From assembly GCA_905178155.1 (NCBI GenBank), contig CAJINV010000002.1:3601838-3665837 (forward strand): 64,000 nt of DNA. Reading direction: 5' to 3'. This stretch comes from Amoebophrya sp. A120 (lineage: Eukaryota; Sar; Dinophyceae; Syndiniales; Amoebophryaceae). Within the stretch, counting starts at the first letter, position 1, and each line of letters starts with the position of its first letter. Shown piece by piece: positions 1 to 11,932 of the stretch. The notes beneath the pieces are model-generated. The model was not told the origin of the DNA and ran no database searches. It worked only from the letters and a program-made list of their open reading frames with translations. Made by a program: the position numbers and the translations under genes.

Positions 1-1
1 C

Positions 2-3000
2 GCTAGACCCTGGGTTTGGGGGAAGCAGGAGTACGAGCGCGCGTGGGAGCGGGAACATGGGATTATGCTGGCACTGCACCGAAGGCAGGATGCAGAGGTT
101 TTTGCCGAGGCGCTGCAAGAGCGGCAAAGACAGCGTGCCGAAGATACAATTCTCCAAACCAACGCCATGTTGGAGGACGATTCCGTGCGCGAACGCGATG
201 AGGAGAGATTGCGCCGCGCCATCAAGGGTGGCTACCGGCACGTGAAGACCAAATTTGTGAAGAGAATAGGTAGTTTCAAAGCCTTCTCCAGCCGCGCGGA
301 GCTCGAAGCGGCGGTCCTACCGTTTCGGAAGATGCCTCTCGTTGCGGATGGCGCGTCAAAAGTGCCTGATGCTGCGTCGAAGCCAGAGCCTACCGCCCAA
401 GAGGAGCGAGACAAGATAGAAGACGTGTATGGTCCCGTCGGTTACTGGAACGTGTCTCAGGTCGAGGACTTGAGCTTCTTTTTTTCGAAGTTCTGCATGG
501 ACCACAGAAACTCGTGGTATAAGGCTTTTGACGTCCGGTTCTTTGTCATCAGCAACTGGGACACACGCGGCGTGAAGAACATGCAGGGGCTGTTTATGGG
601 TTGCGAAAGTTTCAACGAGCCGCTCCATCTCTGGGATGTGGGGCAAGTGACCGACATGAGCAAAATGTTCGCCGGCGCTGGGAACTTTGATCAACCGATC
701 GGGCAATGGGACGTGAGCCGCGTCACTGACATGAGCCACATGTTCTTCGCCGCAGGAGATTTCAACGCGCCCATCAGCCGGTGGGACACTTCGCGCGTCA
801 CGAATATGGCGCACATGTTTATGCGCACGGACAAGTTCGACCAGGAACTTCATTGGGATGTGAGCAGCGTCACCGACATGACCGGAATGTTCAAAGCGGC
901 AAAACATTACAACTACCCGCTGCATTTTTGGAATGTGGTCCGCGTAACAAGCATGGCGCTCATGTTTGCCTGGACGGGACATTTCAATCAGCCCCTGAAC
1001 AAGTGGAGCATCGGTAGTGTGAGGAATATGAGGGGCATGTTTTACGATTCCCAGAAATTCAACCAGGATCTGTCGGCCTGGGGCAGCTTGACTCTCCATG
1101 GCGCCGGCGGCGTGGAAGCAGATGGCATTCTTTCGGCGGCACGGGTGTTTCGTCGCCCAGAAAACCTGCGTCCCGAACAGTTGGCAAAGCTACAACAAGA
1201 AGAGGCGACCCACAATGGCAGAAGTTACGACGCAAGACGTGAACAATATTGGCAGGATGGATTCATTGACTTGGCGGTAATCACAAGAGAGAAGGACAAA
1301 ATGGTTAAGCAGTTCCTCTTAAAGTTTGGAGCACCCACTTCTGAAAGACTTGGCGTTCCGACACTGTGGACAATGGTGGAGAACCTACTCGCATCGCGCC
1401 CTAGTGCGATGCGCGAAGGGTGGGGCGCGCCATCTTCAAGTCAAGTGCTAATAACCGAACAAGACGGGGAGCAGAGTGAAGCATATTCGGACGGCTCGGG
1501 CCGACATTCTAATTATGATTCTGATTATTCCCGGTCCTATCAAGTGCAAAAAAATACGTCTGGGTCTGGATTTGTCTTCAGGTTTTGCATCTGCAAAAAC
1601 AAGGCGGGCAGCACACGGAGCAGGACAAGTTCCAAAGAGGGGTCTCCATGATGTCGTGTCTGCATCAGAAATGCTCTCTCGTCCTAAACGAGTCATAAAT
1701 CGACCGCCTTGCGGTTGTAACTACGCAAAATAAATACTGATTTTTGATTGTTCCAGACTCCGAGTCACAAGCTTACAACATCCTTCCAGACCCAGATATT
1801 TTTGCATGCGATACGTCCCCCCGTTCTGTGGCGGTCGACGACTCGGACGACGATGCCGTAACGCAAAAGGCTGCAGGAGGTGGCCTCGTCACGACAGCCG
1901 CCCCTGTAGTCCCTGGCGCAAAAAAAGTACAACAACTCGTCCGAAAGAGGACGAACAAGACCCGCGGCATGAAGAGTTCCAGCGCATCATCAAAAAAGCC
2001 CGGAGGTGTAGCCGCTTCGCCGAAATTTTTGAAGACGGCGAAGAAGAAGAAAAGCGGGAAAAACAGGAGCACTTCTGGTTCTGTCAGGCGGCCCCGGGTG
2101 AATAAAACCAATTTTTTTACCGCAGCTGCGTCCGCGGAGCGAGCTTCGGAAGAAAAGGAAACGAACGATTACCAAATGCAAACATGTCTGGGTCTGGTGG
2201 AAGACTGCAATTTGTCATGCTAAGTCGGGATCACAAAAAAAAAAAATCTATGCTGCATCTGCATGGACGCTAAAAGGATGTGCTCCAGGATTTCTCATGC
2301 GGAATAGGCATGAAGAAGGTCTTGCAAAATTCGTGTGCGTGGTCAGCGAGATGCATGGCAAATATTGCCTTCTTCCAGACCCAGACATAGTTGCAGTTGA
2401 TACCGATGCGGGAACACCAACCATCGGCGGAAGCTCTGCATCGGTCGAAGATGACAGTGGTAGCAATCCGTCGTCCAGCACGCCGCGTTTTTCCGATTCG
2501 AATAATCCGCACCAGGATCTCTCGAAAAGAGCCTCATCTGACTCAGCAGAGGAAGCAGAAGAACCACGACTAATAGCACGGCCCGGCGCTGGAGGCGATC
2601 TGCTGAGGACCGCCCTAGAGCCGTGGGCACCGTACCTGACGCCCAAACAGAAAGAGGGCCTGCGCAACGTCGACCGCGCGGCCCAACGGTGCGCTGACAC
2701 GCACCGCCAGGAAGGAAACTGGAAGGCTTTCGAAAACCGAAACGAACTTGCCCGAGCGCTCTCGTGGTGGAAGTCGTGGAACTATACACACCCCGACATC
2801 ATCGAAAGGCACAGAGAGGACGCCCACCGTGCGTATAACCACCGTGAGGATAACGCGCAAAGGGCGTCGACAAAACGAAGGGAAATCCAAAGCAAGTACG
2901 GCCCAATTCGCTTCTGGAACGTGTCTCGCGTCACCAACCTAGACGAGTTATTTTCGTGTGCGAGGACAGGAGACCTATTCATTTGGAGCCCGGGCGCCCG

Positions 3001-3880
3001 CTTTCCATCCGTCTCTCACTGGAACACAAACGGCGTGCGGAGCATGCGCTCCATGTTTAAGGACTGCCGCGACTTTGACCAGCCTCTGCACTGGGATCTC
3101 ACCACCGTCGACACAATGCAAGGTATGTTTTTCGGGGTGCACGCATTCCAGGATGTCGGCGCGTTCGTGTCGTCGGCATTTTTTTCGGGAAGCTCTGCTG
3201 CTGGGGCGACCCGACAGGCCGCGGCAGAGGCGAGGCGCGATAGGTTCATGGAGTTCCATCGTCGTGGTGCCTTTGAGGGTATGCTCGCATCCGATTTCCC
3301 AACGACCCTCTTCAAGAACTTGCTGTTTCGTGTGGCACAAGAGGGCACGTTGGGTGCCGAAGGGTGTGACAATGAACACAGTGCTCAGCTGCATCACGAC
3401 CGGGCCGACCTAGCGTCCGAGCAGCCTGAGTTGATCGTACACACTCTTGGCGGCACACTTGTGAGAAAGTTCGCCTTTGCCAAGTGGCAGCCGCTATCGG
3501 CGCGAGAGATCGGAGAACAGATCGCAAATGCCATAATCGCATCACAAAAGGAGCAGGGCCAGCGCATTTTGAAGGAGATAAGTCTTCTGTGTGGATCGCA
3601 AGATCTCCTACCGCTTCTGGGCGAGACGAGAATCAGTGACGTATTGCTTTCTCCCACGAACACGGCATGTCAACCAGTCGGCGCCAGCATCTCCCTCCAG
3701 GCCGTTGTCAAGTCGGGCTACGAGTTTCGGAGCTGGCATGAAGTTACAGAAGCCATTACATTTTGGCAGCACGCTGCGTTTGACATGGGCCCCGAGTATT
3801 GGAGAAGAGAGTACTGGCGAAATCCACGGGAAATGGGTGAAGATGAGGCTGCAGCGAAACGACAAGAAGTACGCACTTAA
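2..3880 (+). CDS. BspA-like (DUF285) leucine-rich-repeat protein, 5' partial, 3 exons
   Basis: Exons 2-1537, 1819-2169 and 2408-3880. The frame is open to the left edge (an ATG at 65 is available but the upstream codons look coding), so the start lies outside. Exon 1, about 420-1100, encodes 7-8 repeats of about 25 residues with the core WDVSxVTDMSxMF and spacer FNQPL, the signature of the DUF285/BspA family found on bacterial and protist surface proteins. Exon 3 resumes with a second, shorter block (WNVSRVTNLDELF, then FDQPLHWDL, 2910-3160) followed by a unique tail. Exon 2 is Lys/Ser-rich. Two family A introners separate the exons; removing 281 and 238 nt joins the three frames exactly (2, 1, 2). 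No signal peptide or anchor is visible in the part present. Function unknown; a surface or adhesive role is only an inference from the family. Confidence 0.8.
1538..1813. mobile_element. Introner, family A
   Basis: TIRs around GTCTGGGTCTGGA at the left and TCCAGACCCAGA at the right. Direct repeats GGTCC / CGTCC (4 of 5 match). Removing 1538-1818 (281 nt) joins exons 1 and 2 of the BspA-like gene at a codon boundary. Confidence 0.85.
2170..2402. mobile_element. Introner, family A
   Basis: Left end TACCAAATGCAAACATG, right end GTTGCAGTTGATA. Direct repeats ACGAT / CCGAT (4 of 5). Removing 238 nt joins exons 2 and 3 of the BspA-like gene in frame. Confidence 0.85.
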
Positions 3881-4213
3881 CCTTTTTGTCTGTCTTCGAC
3901 GTCGTCGCATTGCGCAGAAGTAGATTCAAGGAAAGACGTCGTCCCGCGCCGGCTCGATATTATTGGTTCTTCAGCGTTTGTTGTATTAATTTATGTTCAT
4001 GCTGGTGCTCATTGTCATTTGCATTGATTGCAGCACACGCTGCGCCGAGCGGAGATCACAGTCGCGGCCCGGCGACTAGATCATTGTGCATCTTCGGCTA
4101 CCCTTACATGCCCACAAGAATGTGGTGACATCATGATGTCCCGTATGCAACTATGCGCACGTGGACGTGCTTCTGTATGAGAAAGCAGATACGTTCTGTC
4201 GCTACTCTGCGCA

Positions 4214-4720
4214 ATGCGACACTGGAGAGATGTACTTATTGATTCTCATGCATACGTGACCGAGGAACGCTACGGCCCAGTACACCAGTGGGACTTCTCC
4301 TCGATAACTACACCCATCAACCCCGTTTCTATAAAAGATGCGTTGCCGTTTCGCAATCTGTGCTTCGAGACACGGAAGCGTTGGGAAGGATCGTTCTGCA
4401 TAAAGGGGCACCAGCCCTGGGCTGCTGTATTTCGAGACGACTTTCTTATCACCGACTGGAAGTTTCCCCTCCCCCAAAACTTTAGAGGCGTGCTGCTGGG
4501 GTGCACAGATTTCGACCAGCCGCTCCGGTGGAACTTTCACTTTTCAGGACACTTTTCAGGATTGCCCAGCGACGCGGACAAGTTTCTTTTTGGAAGTATC
4601 GGCAGCGAAACAAGGCACAGGCCTGGCTTTTGCTCTCATTTTGTCACCATGAAGCGTATAGCGGGGGTTGGTACTACATCAAAGCCATCGACACGACCGG
4701 CAAGGAATCCTAGGTATTAG
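4214..4720 (+). pseudogene. Degenerate BspA-like fragment
   Basis: A 168-codon open frame that is clearly a diverged relative of the gene just upstream: RYGPVHQWDFSSIT corresponds to KYGPIRFWNVSRVT, and ITDWKFPLPQNFRGVLLGC followed by FDQPLRW corresponds to ISNWDTRGVKNMQGLFMGC followed by FNEPLHLW in exon 1. Only about one and a half repeat units remain and the tail after 4560 shows no family features. It could be a duplicated gene fragment, a decaying pseudogene, or an exon of a gene whose other exons I cannot see. The direct resemblance is seen in sequence; the pseudogene status is inferred from the short length and eroded repeats. Confidence 0.5.
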
Positions 4721-4775
4721 ACGTCTTCACGGACGTGCAGGATACTCATGTGATACTCGCACCACATGGTGAAAA

Positions 4776-5201
4776 TTGTATTTCAGTGTCTGTCTTTCGA
4801 AAGAGAAGCGCCGCCCCCTCTGTGTACCTTCTGTTTTTTATACACAAAAAAATATTTTGACACATGTGCAGCCGTGGCTTGCAGTTTTGCTTTTCATAAC
4901 TTTGTTTCGCGGTGTGAGAATTTTTGAAGAGGTAGACCGCTTTGTGAAATCCAAGTTTTTTCTCGAGGACAGCGTGGAGGGCGACCAGAAAAAGAAACTG
5001 TCTTTCTGGAAATACCACCAGCTTCGCAGGTACGGGGCGTTCGAATCCCGTGGAAACACTCCAGGAGTGTCGAATACGAAATACTATCAGGAGGTGCAGT
5101 TTCCCCATATTCGGTTCGGGCCAAACAACAGCGTAAGCTTGCACTCGCAGTGGTCGCTGGACGATCGACGCCAGTCGCTTAGGGAGCATCCAGTCGCTTA
5201 G
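4776..5201 (+). CDS. Uncertain ORF, hypothetical
   Basis: Open for 141 codons. The middle part (residues about 45-90, with EEVDRFVKSKFF and KKKLSFWKYHQLRRYG) is charged and protein-like, preceded by a hydrophobic stretch (LAVLLFITLF). No family recognised. It ends in a short duplicated stretch (CAGTCGCTTAG twice, 5171-5201). An overlapping reverse-strand ORF of similar length exists, so coding status is open. It may belong to the BspA-like fragment upstream through an unseen intron. Confidence 0.25.
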   Translation: MYFSVCLSKEKRRPLCVPSVFYTQKNILTHVQPWLAVLLFITLFRGVRIFEEVDRFVKSKFFLEDSVEGDQKKKLSFWKYHQLRRYGAFESRGNTPGVSNTKYYQEVQFPHIRFGPNNSVSLHSQWSLDDRRQSLREHPVA

Positions 5202-6877
5202 TTTTACTCGAAAAGCCTCCATTTTTCGAACTAAAGCATGGTCTGATGGGTGTAGTAGATTTGTGTGTATGGCTGACGCTGCGGTGAAAAGAAGTCAGTC
5301 TTCCCATCTAGAACATTGGCGTACGAGAGCCCAATGTCAAGATCGATGATGATAAGCAAAGCCCTTCTGACGGTGAGGATAAGGAGTAGGGATATCTATG
5401 AGTCTCATTCTTTTTTACGTGGACAATACCTAGAAAGTCGATATCCTCACCGGTCTAGCACGAAGCACACAAATATCATTCTTCACTTTCAGCACAAGTA
5501 GCACTTCTTTCCGTGTACAATATTTTTACAGGGCGCAAGAACTATATTTCAGCATCTGCGCCACCACTGTAGGTATGCAAACAAGCTTGCACGCGGAGCT
5601 CCGGAAACGTCGGAGCGAAGCCTACAGGAGGTCTAAGCGCATTCACTTTCGTTTCTCAGCTGAAGCAGACCGAAGCCATGTTTTCCACACCATCATGATC
5701 GTCATAATTTTAATTTACAGGCCCTATCTTCAAACTAGTCCGTCACATTTACAATTTGCACGATGAAGTATCCAGTACTACATGAGAAAGGACATACCTA
5801 CATTTTGAAGTAAGAAGAAGTGACACACGAGACACCACATATTATGTACAGAACTTCATGCGTTGAGCAGGTATCAGCAGTGGGATACCCTCGAGATTTT
5901 CCACATTCGTGTATGATGAAAAGTAGCACTATATATCTTTTGAACTAACGTGGAAAAAAAAATTGATGGAAGTAGGTCGCAAGATTCACATTCTCCAGCA
6001 TTGCTGAGAATGAAGCAGACAAGCATAAGAAACATAGAGTGAAAAAGTTGGACTTTCGGCATTTTCTCAAGCCGTGACAGAATCTCGACCGGACTGTAGT
6101 ATACAACCGTAAGTCCTGCACTAAAGGTTCCGACGCGAGAATTGACCAAAGAAAGGTCAGTTTGACCCTTTCGTGTGATCATGATCCCGATGAATCTTTA
6201 CAAGCTCGTCCTCGCAGATCCTGTTCTGGTCCTTCTGTTTTTCAATTTTTCCAAAAGAAATCCTACACCGACAAAACAGAAACAAATGTTCTTGTGTGCA
6301 ACACGAAGATCGCAGCGGATTCAAACTAGTAGCTCCTTCACCTGCTGGTGCGACGTACAAATACCGAAAATGAAACGCTCCTCCAAGGAAACGATGAGCA
6401 CAATTCACCGCATGCTCGTGATCAATCTAAGTACTTAGCACGACGAAGAAAGACGAAATACTAGATCCCGCGCCGCGATTTTTTCCGTTTATTTTCGGCC
6501 ATCGTATTTTATTTATTTCCATTGCTATTTTTCTTGCAACATGAACATCATCAACAGGCCGTGGAATTCTGTGTCGCCGACCAGTTATTTCTACAAACTC
6601 GACAATTTGGTCTGCGAAGTGGATTTTTTTTTTCATACTCGTGTCACAACTCTTTTTCAACATCCTCAATAACGACCTGCATGACAAAAACTTCTAGGCA
6701 ATAAACGAAACTACACTCTTCATTTGATCTTCAGATAGATAGAGGCTCTGTTCTGCTTTTCGTACGAAAACATACGAAACCTCCAGGAGGCAGCATCACA
6801 GAGAAAGTAAGTAGAACCGCCAGAGACTTACGCTCGCGGCTACTTCAGAAGTTTTCTATTGTTCTCGACCAAAAAAA
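5202..6877. other. Spacer, no gene recognised
   Basis: AT-rich sequence with only short open frames on both strands and no introner ends. The final 40 bases are the likely 5' leader of the SmD3 gene (A-run before the ATG). Confidence 0.6.
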
Positions 6878-9071
6878 ATGTCCCAGTCCAAGGCAACGAT
6901 TCCGGTCAAGCTTCTCTATGAAGCGGTGGACCACATGGTGAATGTGGAGATGGTATGCATTGCAAATATGTGTGGGTCTGGAAGGATGCAAACTTGTCAT
7001 GCGCACTTCAAATCACACAAGAATCTGTCATGCGCGGACAGCAAATAAAGTGGCCCACTTTGATGTTTACTCACCGAAAGAAGGGATTTTTAGTGCGGAT
7101 TAGACATTGAGCTTTACCATACCTTCTCAAGTAGACCTGTAATGCTGGGGCCCGCATGCCAGACCTTTCGTGTCACGGAAAATCAGCATGGCAAACTTCT
7201 GCGGTCTTCCAGAGGACCCAGACATATTTGCATTTGATAGATGAAGAACGGCGACGCGTACCGCGGGAAGCTGACGAACCTGGATATCCTTTGCAAAAAC
7301 GTCCCCAGCTACCCGTAGTCGTAGTGCAAATCTGCATGTAGTGAAAAAGAAAATATTTCTCATGCGGAGCCCCATGAGAAGAAGCATTTTCTAGTCGAGA
7401 TGTTGGGTACTTCTTTTCGTTGTCGCGCATGAGAAACTACAGTGGTCTAGGGTTCTTCTTGCAGATTTGCATGACAAATTTAGGGTCGTCGTTTTTGCAG
7501 AGGATACCACAGGATTCCATGAACGTCTTGCTCGAGAACGTGACCTATCCTGTGCAAAAGTATCGTATTCTATAAATGCAAGTCTTGCATTACAAATCTT
7601 TTTCTTGAGGCAAATCCGCATTACAAATTTTATTTCTCATGCTGAGGAAGTTTGTAATGCATTTATACGAGTGCGATACTTTTGCAGTTCATATGACCAA
7701 GACGAAAAAGACCGGTGAAACGCTACCGTAAGAGAAAATCCCCCCTCTCCATGTCAAAATGGAAATTTGTCATGCTTATTTGTGGTCATAAATCACCTTT
7801 GTCTTGACTACAGGGTAATGGAAGCCATTTGGCGCATTGCGCAGCCAGTCTGTCATGCGCAGCTTTCGACTACTGCAGAGCGGTTTGCCATGCGTAATTG
7901 CTAGCCTTCTGCATTATACGACCCAAACAGGATTTAGAAACTGCCGCCAAGCGCCTTCTGCAAGAGAAATGTGACTCGTGTACGCAGGCCCCGCATCAGA
8001 GAGCTCCTTTTGACCTGGGGAGGGAGGGTTTTTCCATTTGATAAACGCAGACGTTGGAGCAGGTCCACCTTCGCGGCTCCCACATCCGGCTCTTCTATCA
8101 ATTGCAAATATATCTGGGTCTGGAAGAATGCAAACTTGTCATGCAGAATTTCCATGCCCCATGAGGTCTGGAATGCAGGCCATAGTATGACAGATTCTGC
8201 ATGAGGTCTCTATCATGCGAGTCCTGCATGAGAAACTCCCTGCATGTGAGTCCTGCATGTGGTCGGAAAAGGGGGTCTTGTGTTGATCACGCAAGACTGA
8301 TTTTTGTGTGATCCAGAGGACGCATCACAAGTTCCATCCTTCCAGACATCCTCCAGGGATATTTGCAATGCATATCTTCTCCCTTCCGGAGCTGTTGAAG
8401 CACGCCCGTTATCAAATGTAAAAATGTCTGGGTCTGGAAGAATGCAGCTTGTGATGCTGCGTCTGCATTATCCAAAAATCTGTATTGCATGAACAGCAAA
8501 AGAGGTCTGGTTTTGGCCACGGCGAGACGGCATTTCTCATGCGGTATAGGCATCAGAAAGCCCTCGCAAGGCCTGTGATGCTAGGGCATGCATCGAAGAT
8601 CGATCAGGAGTCATGCAAAATGTGCATGACAAACCTTGCATCCTTCCAGACTCAGACACTTTTGCATTTGATACCCGTATTCTCCAGTCCGGGCACGCCA
8701 AGCAGGTATCAGACTGCACAAGACTTCTAAACTTCCCCTTCATTTGGAAAAATGCATGAGCAGCAATAGAGATGAAGTACTTCACATTCCGCATGACAAA
8801 TCTTGTTCCGCACATAAAAATGGCTTGATTGTGATAGAACTGTTTCTCGGGGCAAGCCCTGGAAATTTTTGTCATGCGAGCAGTGGTCGTGCTGAAAAAC
8901 AAGAAGCTCATTTTTGATCTTTTGCATTGCGAATTGTGTGGGAAATAAGTAAGAAGTTGTGCACCTTCATAGCAGGCCGCCGGGCGCGGCAAGGGACGAA
9001 ACGTTGGCGCGCATGCAGCGAAGATCACGGCTGCGGCGAATATTGGCTCCAAGGTGCATCGGGGTCAGTAA
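6878..9071 (+). CDS. SNRPD3: Small nuclear ribonucleoprotein SmD3, 8 exons
   Basis: Core Sm-ring protein of the U1, U2, U4 and U5 snRNPs. Exons 6878-6953, 7245-7284, 7509-7545, 7699-7723, 8049-8095, 8380-8409, 8679-8706 and 8977-9071 sum to 378 nt, 125 residues plus TAA, close to the usual length of SmD3 (about 120-130). Sm motif 1 is spread over exons 1-3: IPVKLLYEAVDHMV, then GDAYRGKLTNL, then DSMNVLLENVT. Sm motif 2 is in exons 5-6: LEQVHLRGSHIRLF with SLPELLKHA after it, matching the LEQVYIRGSKIRF of animal SmD3. The C-terminal tail is basic (GRGKGRN) rather than a long RG array. The start is the first ATG after an A-run and sets the conserved N-terminus. All seven introns are TIR elements, and the smallest exon is 25 nt. 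The first junction gives Met-Lys or Met-Glu depending on which TSD copy is kept. Confidence 0.93.
6954..7239. mobile_element. Introner, family A (SmD3 intron 1)
   Basis: Left end TATGCATTGCAAATATGTG, right end ATTTGCATTTGATA. Direct repeats GATGG / GATGA (4 of 5). 291 nt removed; the Sm1 motif is restored across it. Confidence 0.88.
7285..7506. mobile_element. Introner, family L (SmD3 intron 2)
   Basis: TIR TATCCTTTGCAAAAACG at the left and CGTTTTTGCAGAGGATA at the right. The direct repeat is not clear. Frame restoration needs removal of 7285-7508 (224 nt). Only copy of this TIR recognised in the window. Confidence 0.75.
7546..7693. mobile_element. Introner, family C (SmD3 intron 3)
   Basis: TIR TATCCTGTGCAAAAGTATCG / CGATACTTTTGCAGTTCATA. 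Perfect direct repeat TGACC. 153 nt removed. Confidence 0.9.
7724..8043. mobile_element. Introner, family B (SmD3 intron 4)
   Basis: Left end TACCGTAAGAGAAAATCCCC, right end GGTTTTTCCATTTGATA. Perfect direct repeat AACGC. 325 nt removed; the largest intron in a gene whose flanking exon is only 25 nt. Confidence 0.9.
8096..8374. mobile_element. Introner, family A (SmD3 intron 5)
   Basis: Left end TATCAATTGCAAATATATC, right end ATATTTGCAATGCATA. Perfect direct repeat TCTTC. 284 nt removed inside the Sm2 motif. Confidence 0.9.
8410..8673. mobile_element. Introner, family A (SmD3 intron 6)
   Basis: Left end TATCAAATGTAAAAATGTC, right end CTTTTGCATTTGATA. Perfect direct repeat CCCGT. 269 nt removed. 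Confidence 0.9.
8707..8971. mobile_element. Introner, family I (SmD3 intron 7)
   Basis: Left end TATCAGACTGCACAAGACTT, right end AAGTTGTGCACCTTCATA. Perfect direct repeat GCAGG. 270 nt removed; the last exon then encodes the basic C-terminus. Confidence 0.88.
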
Positions 9072-11932
9072 GGAGGAAATATTGAAACTGGAGGTGTCGA
9101 AATTGTACAACTTCAAGCACGACCTGTTCATAATTCCAGCAACTTGGGACGACGAGGAGGAGGATCTTCATGGGGAGAGGAAAATGATGAACCTTCTTCA
9201 CCGACAGTTGGAGTTGCTGTACTACTGGAGGGGAGCAGCGAAATTACGATGTGGATTGCAGCTTCTGAGCAACATCAACAACTGTAGTTGCAGTTGTTGG
9301 GGAGAAGTAAGTAAGTACCTATCTAGAGCTGCACTGGTGTCAACAACAGCAACTACACGACATGCGGACGATCACGATCATGCCGATCTTTAGCAGCAGC
9401 AAGAAATAACTACGCAGCTGTTGATCATTCGCGATAGTGTTCAGATTGCGTCGATCTGTATCTTAATCTGCTGCTCTACTCCTACCTTTCACCAGACCCG
9501 AACAAATTTCACCTAGTGACGAGGAAACAAAAAGATGATGTAGAAGCTGCAAGAAACTACCTCTCACGACCCTTTTATGCCGCAAAAAAATCGAAAAACC
9601 ATAAAACAGCCTTCTAGGGCGGAGAAGAAAAGCAGCTGGCAAGTCTTAGTGCTGCCATAGTTGCAGTAGCAAAATAGATGTGTTGTTCACGATGACCTGC
9701 TATTTGTATTTCATCACGATTTGACTGAAGTTGCATGACCATCATGACCAAGAAATGATCCATGGGTCGGTTTTAGTTGTAAACCACGACCCTCCAAGAA
9801 GCATGATCAGAGCAGAAAAAAAGAAGGAGAAAGAAATCGGTCTGACGCCTGTGATAGATTATGACCTAGAAAAAAATCTTGAAAGCGAAAAGACAGAATG
9901 TCTGATTTGATCTTGCCCTTGCAGGGGAGAGTAAGTATAGTATCTATAGTAAAGGTGCCAGAAAAAGTACACAGTCTCGGTCGCAAAAAAAATCAGCAGT
10001 TCGGACGAAAAGCAAGAGTGATCATTCGAGACGTTCAACTAGATTGTATGACTTCGAGGATACAATGGCTCCAAAAGATGAAAAGAAGTGTACACTTTCA
10101 GTCAGTTCATCGTGAAGCACTCTGAAGACAGGCAATAAATCAAGATCTGTCTGCGGGAGAGAGAAAGAAAAAATCCAGATCGATCACAGCACGACCAGCA
10201 AGAAGATCTAAAGTGATGAGACAGTGCATGCTCAAGAACATGTAATTTTCTTGAAGAGAGGACGATCGGATCGCGATTCCTTGTCCACAATTTTTCACCT
10301 TTCTTTTCGATCCATTACCACCAAACAGTGTGCCGTTTTTGTTTGCCGATTTGTGCTAACTAGCCACAACTCGCGCCGGCTTCGCACCTTCTCAACTACC
10401 CTCCAAAAGAAAATCCACTACCGCCCACTTTATTGTCAAACCATAATATCGCAAGGAAAAATCCCCCCTCCCCATATTGAAGAGGTAGGTTTTCGAAAAT
10501 TTGTGTTGCTGATTTCAGGTCACAAATCACGTTTGTGTTGCAAGAAGACAAGGGCAGCAGCTTCCGTCCCAGTATGGAGGCGGTTTGTCATGCTGTTGAG
10601 CCAAAATCACGGACGCTTTTCATGCTAAGCGCCTAAGTCAAAGCCTCTCTACTCAGGCTTGATATGGGTCTGCAGTCCTCTCCAGCAAGACAAATGTGAT
10701 TTGTGTACTCAAATACAGCAACACAAGTTTCGCTTTCGATATGGGGAGGGGGGATGTTTCCTCACAATACATAACCACTCGAACTCATTCGTATATAAAC
10801 CACTACATTTGTGCCCCAACAACTGGACTTTACTTATAACTTAAAACTGCTGGGACAACAACAACTTGTTTACTGATTCCAATTCTGATTTAACACCAAT
10901 TTTCCCTAGGCCATCGTACTGATTTTTGTGCTTTCAGAATTAGATCTGGATCTACAACTAGAAGGCTTGATCTGAGTTGATACGTTAACTACTGATCGCT
11001 TTTATCCTGAAAGTACAATTTTATTTACCATTTTTCCTTTGGTCTTTGTATTATTTTCATTAAACGAGTATAGTTTAATTAAGTAACCCTTAATTCTCCT
11101 CGTTCTTTTATCCGATTTGCCTCTACCTGCACAATATCCTCCTCTTCTAAAAGTATCTTGTACAAACTAAGTAGTACCCGCCCACCAGGTGTTAAAATCG
11201 TGAGGATCGCAAATTACTAGTTACTATCGCATATTGAAAGGTGGCAGGAGGCAAATCTCTAACCGGAATTGGAAATCTTCATCGTAGTCGTTTTTTATTG
11301 AAAAAACTACTGCTATATCAAAATCTTAAGAGAGAACAACGTGGATCAGGGTTTGTGGTCTTTTTCTTGAAAAGAAAACTATAAAAGCCCCTGTATCCAA
11401 ATAGTATTTCGGACAAACACCAAGGCTTTGGTGCTATTGCTGACATCAAAGCTAACAATTTTGTGCTTTAATAGTACTAGGCTGTAATCACGGTCAAACC
11501 ACTTTCGTGTCTGATCGTCGTTGCATGCTGCTTTTGCTAGAACCTACTAGCTTAGTATCCTTCTATTGTAAATTCTTCTGTACTGACGTCGGTTTTTACA
11601 TCGCGTTATAGTGCACAGAATTAAGAATACTATCAGCACAACAACTACAACAACAAAAAAGAACAACTCATCACATTGACTCCATTTACTGCATAAAAAC
11701 AACAATTCTTAGGGGCAGAATTGATTCTAAGACATCAGCATCTTCAGTAATATAGAGGTCAGAATCCGAAATCAATTTTTTTCCACAAACATTCCGATAA
11801 GAAAGTTTTTATCGCTGTGTAAAATTGTAAAATCTACCACAAGTTCTTGTACCTCCACCTGCAAAAAACTTTCACTACCCGAGAAGTAGAATTTGTTATC
11901 GCCCGCAAATACTGATTATTGCAAAAAGAAAA
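9072..11932. other. Spacer without recognised gene, holds one family B introner
   Basis: AT-rich, stop-dense sequence on both strands. The only structured feature is the element at 10447-10769. From about 10850 it becomes strongly AT-rich and leads into the 5' leader of the gene at 11933. Confidence 0.6.
10447..10769. mobile_element. Introner, family B, outside any recognised gene
   Basis: Left end TATCGCAAGGAAAAATCCCC, right end GGGGATGTTTCCTCACAATA, perfect direct repeat CATAA at 10442-10446 and 10770-10774. No coding exon is visible on either side, so this copy sits in a spacer, an untranslated region or a non-coding transcript. Confidence 0.85.

Noticed and set aside
356-1099. 247-codon reverse-strand ORF opposite the BspA-like repeats
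   Set aside because: Shadow of the forward repeat (HVxHIxDAxxVP is the complement of the WDVSxVTDM repeat).
7546-7693. Family C ends as ordinary GT-AG introns
   Set aside because: No GT/AG pair at consistent places would restore the frame, whereas element plus 5-bp repeat does.
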